The position numbers and the translations under genes are program-made. Shown in pieces: positions 59,280 through 64,000 of a DNA stretch of 64,000 bases. The stretch's first letter is position 1. Every line of letters starts with the position of its first letter. Under the pieces are notes generated by a model that saw nothing but the letters and a program-made list of their open reading frames with translations, made no database searches and had not been told where the DNA came from. Origin of the DNA: Anoxybacillus sp050480245 (lineage in GTDB: Bacteria; Bacillota; Bacilli; Bacillales; Anoxybacillaceae); assembly GCA_050480245.1 (NCBI GenBank), contig JBCNEQ010000013.1. One strand, written 5' to 3'.

Positions 59280-59576
59280 ATGAAAGAAATGACAGCAGCA
59301 CAACTAAAACAAATGATGCAATCAGGTAAGCGTGTTCATGTGATTGACGTGCGCGAAGATGAAGAAGTGATTTTTGGAATGATCCCGTCAGCTATTCATA
59401 TAAAAATGGGCGATATTCCTGAGCGACTAAACGAACTAGATAAAAATGAAACGTATATGATTATTTGTCGTTCCGGCGTTCGGAGCGAACATGTTTGTCG
59501 CTATTTAGAGGCGCATGGTTATGATGTATGTAACATTGTCGATGGCATGCTCGGATGGGACGGCGAACTTGTGTAA
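59280..59576 (+). CDS. ytwF: rhodanese-like sulfurtransferase YtwF
   Basis: Single rhodanese domain, 98 aa. Active Cys in the loop CRSGVRS; VIDVREDEE and GMLGWDGEL are family landmarks. Carries persulfide sulfur to acceptors, probably in cofactor or tRNA thiolation, though the partner is unknown. ATG behind AAAGGAAG. Orthologous in position to Bacillus ytwF beside leuS. Confidence 0.9.
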   Translation: MKEMTAAQLKQMMQSGKRVHVIDVREDEEVIFGMIPSAIHIKMGDIPERLNELDKNETYMIICRSGVRSEHVCRYLEAHGYDVCNIVDGMLGWDGELV

Positions 59577-59611
59577 TTGAAGCAAAAATGTAGCGAAAGT
59601 GATCGCTTAAA

Positions 59612-59644
59612 CCAATAAGATCGCTTGATCGGCGATCTTATTGG
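59612..59644. terminator. bidirectional terminator between ytwF and ytfP
   Basis: CCAATAAGATCGC / GCGATCTTATTGG, 13-bp perfect stem. Its right arm contains the stop of the convergent flavoprotein gene. Confidence 0.7.
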
Positions 59645-60903
59645 CTTGCATATATGGCTGCATGCATGCCGGCAAGCCGACCGGTCACAAGGGCAGCGGT
59701 AATATTATAGCCTCCTGTATAGCCGTGAATGTCTAAAATTTCTCCGCAAAAATAAAGACCTTTCATCAGCTTAGATGCCATTTCTTTCGGATGGACTTCT
59801 TTGACGGATACTCCTCCACCTGTGACGAACGCTTTCTCAAGCGGCAACGTGCCATGTACGGAAAAAGAAAATTTTTTTAATAACGAAACGAACATCCGCA
59901 CTTTCTCACGACTGAGTGTGCTTGCGACCGTATGTGGATCAATTGTTGCTTGCTCGAGTAAAAACAATGCATATCGCTCTGGGAGAGGAAGCGTCGCTTT
60001 AACAATGGTTTTTATTGTCTTTTTTGGTTCTTCTTTCATGGCGCGCACAATATGTTGAAATAATGTTTCTTCTTTTTCATCTGGCAACGCATCAATCACC
60101 ATGGTCACAGAAGATTGTTTTTTTAACTGTTTCACAACAAATTGGCTACATCGTAATGCAGCAGGTCCTGAAATACCGAAATGTGTAAAAATCATATCCA
60201 TTCGGTGTGTGACGGTTGGTTTTCCTTTTTCGTTTAATACGCTTAATGCAACATCACGCAATGATAGTCCTTGTAACGTTCGCTTTTGAATAAATGGTTC
60301 ATGTGAAATAATCGGCACTTCCGTTGGAAATAGCTCTGTAATTGTATGTCCAGCTTTTTCTGCCCATGCGTAGCCGTCCCCTGTCGAACCGGTATGTGGC
60401 ACAGATTTGCCACCAACGGCAACGACAACCGCTTTTGCTCGAATCATTTCCCCTGTTCGCAGCGTCACTCCATATACGGATCCATCTTTATATTCAATGT
60501 CTTTGACAGGAGTATGAACGCGAATGTCAACGCGCAATCGTTTTAATTCTCGAAGCAAAGCTTGTACGACAGATTGCGCACTATCGCTCACCGGAAACAT
60601 GCGACCGTGGTCCTCTTCTTTTAACGGAACGCCAAGCCGTTCAAAAAAGCGAATAATATCTTCATTATTAAATACCGAAAAGGCACGATATAAAAAACGG
60701 CCGTTTCCCGGAATATGTTGAATGAGTTCATCGACTGGTCGTCTATTTGTCACATTGCAACGCCCACCGCCTGAAATGGCTAATTTTCGTCCGAGCTTAT
60801 CCCCCTTATCAAGGAGGAGCACACGCTTACTTCGTTCCCCAGCGGCGATGGCTGCCATGAGTCCTGACGGTCCTCCACCGATGACTATAACATCATATGT
60901 CAT
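59638..60903 (-). CDS. ytfP: HI0933-family flavoprotein (YtfP), NAD(P)/FAD-dependent oxidoreductase
   Basis: N-terminal dinucleotide-binding VIVIGGGPSGLMAAIAAGE and the family signature KLGRKLAISGGGRCNVTN. C-terminal flavin contacts in GEILDIHGYTGGYNI. 421 aa from ATG 60903, with AAAGGA upstream; GTG 60912 lies too close. Substrate is unknown; the family is widespread without an assigned reaction. Divergent from ytgP. Confidence 0.88.
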   Translation of the reverse strand: MTYDVIVIGGGPSGLMAAIAAGERSKRVLLLDKGDKLGRKLAISGGGRCNVTNRRPVDELIQHIPGNGRFLYRAFSVFNNEDIIRFFERLGVPLKEEDHGRMFPVSDSAQSVVQALLRELKRLRVDIRVHTPVKDIEYKDGSVYGVTLRTGEMIRAKAVVVAVGGKSVPHTGSTGDGYAWAEKAGHTITELFPTEVPIISHEPFIQKRTLQGLSLRDVALSVLNEKGKPTVTHRMDMIFTHFGISGPAALRCSQFVVKQLKKQSSVTMVIDALPDEKEETLFQHIVRAMKEEPKKTIKTIVKATLPLPERYALFLLEQATIDPHTVASTLSREKVRMFVSLLKKFSFSVHGTLPLEKAFVTGGGVSVKEVHPKEMASKLMKGLYFCGEILDIHGYTGGYNITAALVTGRLAGMHAAIYASQ

Positions 60904-61004
60904 CACTTTCACGTCCTTTCTGTTACGATTATAAATGATTTTATGAAAAAGAAAAAAGTGTGCTAAAATAAGTGAAGCAATGAATCCGTTAAGGAAGGGA
61001 TGTT

Positions 61005-62630
61005 ATGTCATCATCAAAGTTATTGCGTGGCACGTTTATTTTAACTGGTGGCGTGTTTTTGTCACGCATATTAGGGCTTATATACGTCTTCCCATTTTAC
61101 CAACTTGTTGGCAAACAAGGAGGAGCACTTTATTCTTACGGTTACGTTCCATACACACTATTTATTAGCATCGCAACGATGGGAGTGCCGCTTGCAGTAT
61201 CCAAGTTTGTCTCGAAATACAATGCACTTGGGGAATATGCGATTGGACGAAAGTTGTTTCGTTCAGGGATCATGTTAATGGCGGTCACCGGTTTTCTCGC
61301 TTGGCTTATTTTATACATGAGTGCACCACTATTAGCACCGTTTGTTGTCAATGATGACGGACACGGCAACTCGATTGCCGATGTTACTTCTGTTATTCGT
61401 GCGGTTAGTTTCGCTTTATTGCTTGTGCCGATGATGAGTTTAATTCGCGGCTTTTTTCAAGGGCATGAATCAATGGGGCCGACAGCGCTTTCGCAAGTTA
61501 TCGAACAGCTTGTCCGCATCATCTTTTTGCTTGCAGGTAGCTATATCGTTTTACGTATTTTTGATGGTTCGCTTGTGACTGCCATTCAAGTTGCAACGTT
61601 TTCTGCCTTTATTGGCGCTGTCGGTGGACTAGCTGTTTTATTCATGTATTGGTTTAAGCGAAAATCATTTTTAGATGAACTATTAAAGCAAGATCGTGGC
61701 ACGATCCATATGTCGTTAAAAGATATGTATAAAGAACTGATTGCCTACGCAGCACCATTTGCTTTTGTTGGTTTGGCGATGCCGTTATATCAGCTTATTG
61801 ATCAATTTACATTTAACAAAGCGATGGCAAGCATCGGGCTCGGTGCGATTTCAGAGGATGCATACGGCATTTTTAATGTATGGGCGCAAAAGCTAGTTAT
61901 TATTCCGGTCACGTTAGCAACGTCGTTTAGTTTAACGCTTATTCCGACGATTACGAAAGCATATGTGCAAGGGGAGAAGAAACAGTTACGCACATATTTA
62001 AACGATACGTTTCAAGTTGTTATGTTTATTACGCTGCCTGCAGTCATTGGTATGGCGCTTTTATCTGAATATGTATATGCGGCTTTTTACAGCTATGATC
62101 CACTCGGAACGGAAGTGTTGCGGGCATATGCGCCAACGGCGATTTTCTTTGCTTTATTTTCTGTGACAGCTGCTATTTTGCAAGGGATTAATAAACAAAA
62201 ATTTACTGTGATTAGTTTGACGATTGGACTGTTGTTCAAATTATTTTTTAACTATATACTTATCGTCTCGTTTGAAACAACAGGAGCTATTTTGGCGACG
62301 ACAGTCGGATATGCATTGTCAGTTGGGTTAAACTTATGGGTCATCCAGCGTTATACAAATTATCGGTATCATTTTGTCGCAAAGCGTATATTGTTTATGG
62401 GGATTTTGACGGCGATCATGTGCGCTGTTGTTTGGCCGATTGTGAAACTTCTCGATCGTTTCCTTCATTACAATGGCAGCATGATTCAATCGGTCATGAT
62501 CGTCGCGGTTGGTGGACTCATCGGAGCGGCTGTTTATTTTTACTTTAGTGAACGTTCGAACTTGCTGTATATGTTATTTGGAAATCGGTTTTCATTTTTA
62601 CGAAAAAAAGAAAAGAAGGCTGTGTCATAG
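61005..62630 (+). CDS. ytgP: oligosaccharide/lipid flippase of the MOP superfamily (YtgP)
   Basis: 541-aa membrane protein with about 14 hydrophobic helices, SpoVB/polysaccharide-export type (MVF-like), starting LLRGTFILTGGVFLSRILGL. Bacillus YtgP has been studied as a MurJ-related candidate lipid II flippase, so a role in cell-wall precursor export is likely. ATG behind AAGGAAGGG. A terminator overlaps the stop. Confidence 0.88.
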   Translation: MSSSKLLRGTFILTGGVFLSRILGLIYVFPFYQLVGKQGGALYSYGYVPYTLFISIATMGVPLAVSKFVSKYNALGEYAIGRKLFRSGIMLMAVTGFLAWLILYMSAPLLAPFVVNDDGHGNSIADVTSVIRAVSFALLLVPMMSLIRGFFQGHESMGPTALSQVIEQLVRIIFLLAGSYIVLRIFDGSLVTAIQVATFSAFIGAVGGLAVLFMYWFKRKSFLDELLKQDRGTIHMSLKDMYKELIAYAAPFAFVGLAMPLYQLIDQFTFNKAMASIGLGAISEDAYGIFNVWAQKLVIIPVTLATSFSLTLIPTITKAYVQGEKKQLRTYLNDTFQVVMFITLPAVIGMALLSEYVYAAFYSYDPLGTEVLRAYAPTAIFFALFSVTAAILQGINKQKFTVISLTIGLLFKLFFNYILIVSFETTGAILATTVGYALSVGLNLWVIQRYTNYRYHFVAKRILFMGILTAIMCAVVWPIVKLLDRFLHYNGSMIQSVMIVAVGGLIGAAVYFYFSERSNLLYMLFGNRFSFLRKKEKKAVS

Positions 62631-62643
62631 CCTTCTTCTTTCT
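62614..62643. terminator. terminator of ytgP
   Basis: AGAAGGCT / AGCCTTCT stem around the ytgP stop, with T-rich sequence on the plus side and A-rich on the other. Confidence 0.7.
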
Positions 62644-62644
62644 A

Positions 62645-62890
62645 TTAGAAGTCGCTGCTAACCGGGAATCCGAGCTGACGTTCGACGCGTTGGAGACGTC
62701 GATTTAAATTGTTAATTTGTTGTTGTTGTCGCTCGGTAATGCGCTCAAGGCGGTCGACGCGACGTTCAAGTGAGTCGCTTGGAAAACCCGGTGTTCCAGG
62801 GAATGTTGGTGTTCCAGGGAATCCTGGCATAAACGGAGTACCTCCGTAATAAGGCATACCAGGCATTTGCTGTTGTTGACGTTCATCCAT
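62645..62890 (-). CDS. small Pro/Gly-rich protein with C-terminal coiled coil
   Basis: 81 aa. Residues about 9-36 are Pro-, Gly-, Phe- and Thr-rich with FPGTP-like repeats (PGFPGTPTFPGTPGFP). Residues 40-73 form an amphipathic helix (ERRVDRLERITERQQQQINN). The pattern resembles spore-coat or crust proteins of bacilli; that role is inference. ATG behind AAAGGAG. Monocistronic. Confidence 0.7.
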   Translation of the reverse strand: MDERQQQQMPGMPYYGGTPFMPGFPGTPTFPGTPGFPSDSLERRVDRLERITERQQQQINNLNRRLQRVERQLGFPVSSDF

Positions 62891-62996
62891 TTGGAAAACT
62901 CCTTTCGCTTTGATCGTTACGTAGGCAGTATATGTGACAGTTGATACAGGTGTGTGGACGAACGTCTAAAAACGAAAAACATTTGGAGGGATTTTA

Positions 62997-63719
62997 GTGC
63001 TGCGAATCGATAAACTGTTAGCAAACATGGGATATGGAACGAGAAAAGAGGTGAAAAAATTATTAAAAGCCGGAGTTGTCAAAGTTGATGGGATGATGGT
63101 AAAAGATGCAAAAACGCACGTCGATCCGAAAAAGCAAATCGTTACAGTATGGGGAGAAGAAGTGGAGTATAAACCGTTTATTTATTTAATGATGAACAAA
63201 CCAAAAGGGGTCATTTCAGCAACGGAGGATGCGGTGGAAGAAACGGTTGTTGATTTATTAGAAGAGGAAGATCGTATCTTTGATCCATTCCCGGTCGGAC
63301 GGCTTGACAAAGATACGGAAGGCCTATTGTTATTAACAAACGATGGTCAACTTGCCCATCAGTTGTTGTCACCAAAAAAACATGTCCCGAAAACGTATGA
63401 AGCAATTATTGACGGTGAAGTTACAGAAGAAGATGTCGCTGCATTTCGACGCGGCGTTGTGCTTGATGATGGGTATGAAACGAAACCAGCAGAACTTGTC
63501 ATTATCCGCTCCGGTTTACGATCGGATGTTCAGGTTACGATTACAGAAGGGAAGTTTCATCAAATTAAACGAATGTTTCAAGCGGTCGGTAAACGTGTTG
63601 TTTATTTAAAGCGGATTCAAATGGGACCGATATCGCTTGATGAAACGTTAGAACCGGGAGAGTACCGCGAATTGACAGATGAAGAAATTGCTTTATTAAA
63701 GGGAGAAGGCAAAAAATAG
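62997..63719 (+). CDS. RsuA/RluB-family rRNA pseudouridine synthase
   Basis: Isomerises a uridine of ribosomal RNA. N-terminal S4 RNA-binding domain (RIDKLLANMGYGTRKEVKKL), then the catalytic domain with the Asp motif GRLDKDTEGLLLLTNDG. 240 aa, starting at GTG 62997 behind TTGGAGGG. Homologous position to the ytz pseudouridine synthase near ytgP in Bacillus; 16S U516 or a 23S site are possible targets. Confidence 0.9.
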   Translation: MLRIDKLLANMGYGTRKEVKKLLKAGVVKVDGMMVKDAKTHVDPKKQIVTVWGEEVEYKPFIYLMMNKPKGVISATEDAVEETVVDLLEEEDRIFDPFPVGRLDKDTEGLLLLTNDGQLAHQLLSPKKHVPKTYEAIIDGEVTEEDVAAFRRGVVLDDGYETKPAELVIIRSGLRSDVQVTITEGKFHQIKRMFQAVGKRVVYLKRIQMGPISLDETLEPGEYRELTDEEIALLKGEGKK

Positions 63720-63741
63720 GAACCTGAACGAATCAGGTTCC
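63719..63741 (+). terminator. hairpin after the pseudouridine synthase gene
   Basis: GGAACCTGA / TCAGGTTCC, nine pairs, beginning at the stop codon; weak T-tail. Confidence 0.6.
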
Positions 63742-63757
63742 GTCTATATCCATGCTG

Positions 63758-63979
63758 TTAAGATGACATCTTCACCCTTTTTTTAGTTGTTGTCCATTTA
63801 CCTTTGCTAGGGCTGTGAATTAAATCGTTGTATGCTAACACGTTTAAATCCCGCTGAATTGTTCGTGGTGTAATACCGAATTCTTCCACGAGCTCTTGCG
63901 TTGTCACTGTTCCTCTTTCGCTAATGAACATGTAGACGGACTTAATACGGGTTAGCATGCGATCGGTAGATGGTTTCAA
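63758..63979 (-). CDS. ytzE: DeoR-type helix-turn-helix protein (YtzE)
   Basis: 73-aa stand-alone DeoR-family winged HTH: LVEEFGITPRTIQRDLNVLA is the recognition unit. It has no effector domain, so it may act as a simple DNA-binding protein or partner. TTG 63979 is the start, supported by AGGGAGTGA about six bases upstream. Convergent with the pseudouridine synthase gene. Confidence 0.85.
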   Translation of the reverse strand: MKPSTDRMLTRIKSVYMFISERGTVTTQELVEEFGITPRTIQRDLNVLAYNDLIHSPSKGKWTTTKKRVKMSS

Positions 63980-64000
63980 ATGATCACTCCCTATCGTTAC

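Overview
The window is a chromosomal segment from a Bacillaceae bacterium, most likely Anoxybacillus or a close relative in the Geobacillus group. This rests on gene content and order: the glgBCDAP operon, the men operon, the yidD-luxS-dps-ytkD block, metK/pckA/ytpAB/ytqAB and leuS/ytwF/ytfP/ytgP are all Bacillus-type neighbourhoods. Typical Firmicute regulation is also present (S-box, T-box, Fur and Zur boxes). Species assignment is inference; no rRNA gene is in the window.

Layout. 1-1516: seventeen tRNA genes, probably the tail of an rRNA operon. 1575-10659: a cation efflux protein and the complete glycogen operon. 10697-18821: a DksA-like protein, menA, and divergent menFDHBE (menC is missing from its usual place). 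18833-21534: cytochrome bd oxidase cydAB and a 51-residue DUF1540 gene. 21641-26568: a four-gene cluster with two Fur boxes. It encodes two small cytoplasmic proteins, a 686-aa lipoprotein and a lipoprotein fusing a beta-propeller to a di-heme MauG/cytochrome c peroxidase module. 26591-30668: class I ribonucleotide reductase with an operon flavodoxin, under a cobalamin riboswitch whose terminator and antiterminator can be read base by base. 30773-32132: the scar of a second bd-type oxidase, then a zinc-binding lipoprotein behind two Zur boxes. 32253-47651: mainly conserved housekeeping genes, including luxS, dps, a nitrate/sulfonate/thiamine-precursor-type ABC transporter, desaturase, pckA, SAM riboswitch-metK, ytpAB and the tRNA-modifying pair mnmL/mnmM.

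48679-56511 is the accessory region: about 7.8 kb bounded by a 51-bp near-perfect direct repeat of the leuS promoter region. Inside are a decayed IS982 element, a guanine riboswitch driving a dGTPase gene cut to 42 codons, a frameshifted IS66 element, a 5'-truncated cytochrome P450, a dienelactone-hydrolase-like enzyme, an MFS transporter and a decayed ISLre2-type element. The IS66 copy lacks a target duplication and breaks a gene at each edge, so it looks like a recombination or deletion joint. The window closes with T-box-leuS, ytwF, ytfP, ytgP, a small proline/glycine-rich protein, a pseudouridine synthase and a DeoR-type regulator.

The strongest candidates for undescribed biology are the Fur-controlled MauG/propeller lipoprotein cluster, the cobalamin-riboswitch RNR operon with its three-way switch, and the guanine-riboswitch dGTPase remnant. 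No CRISPR array, prophage or replication origin was seen.
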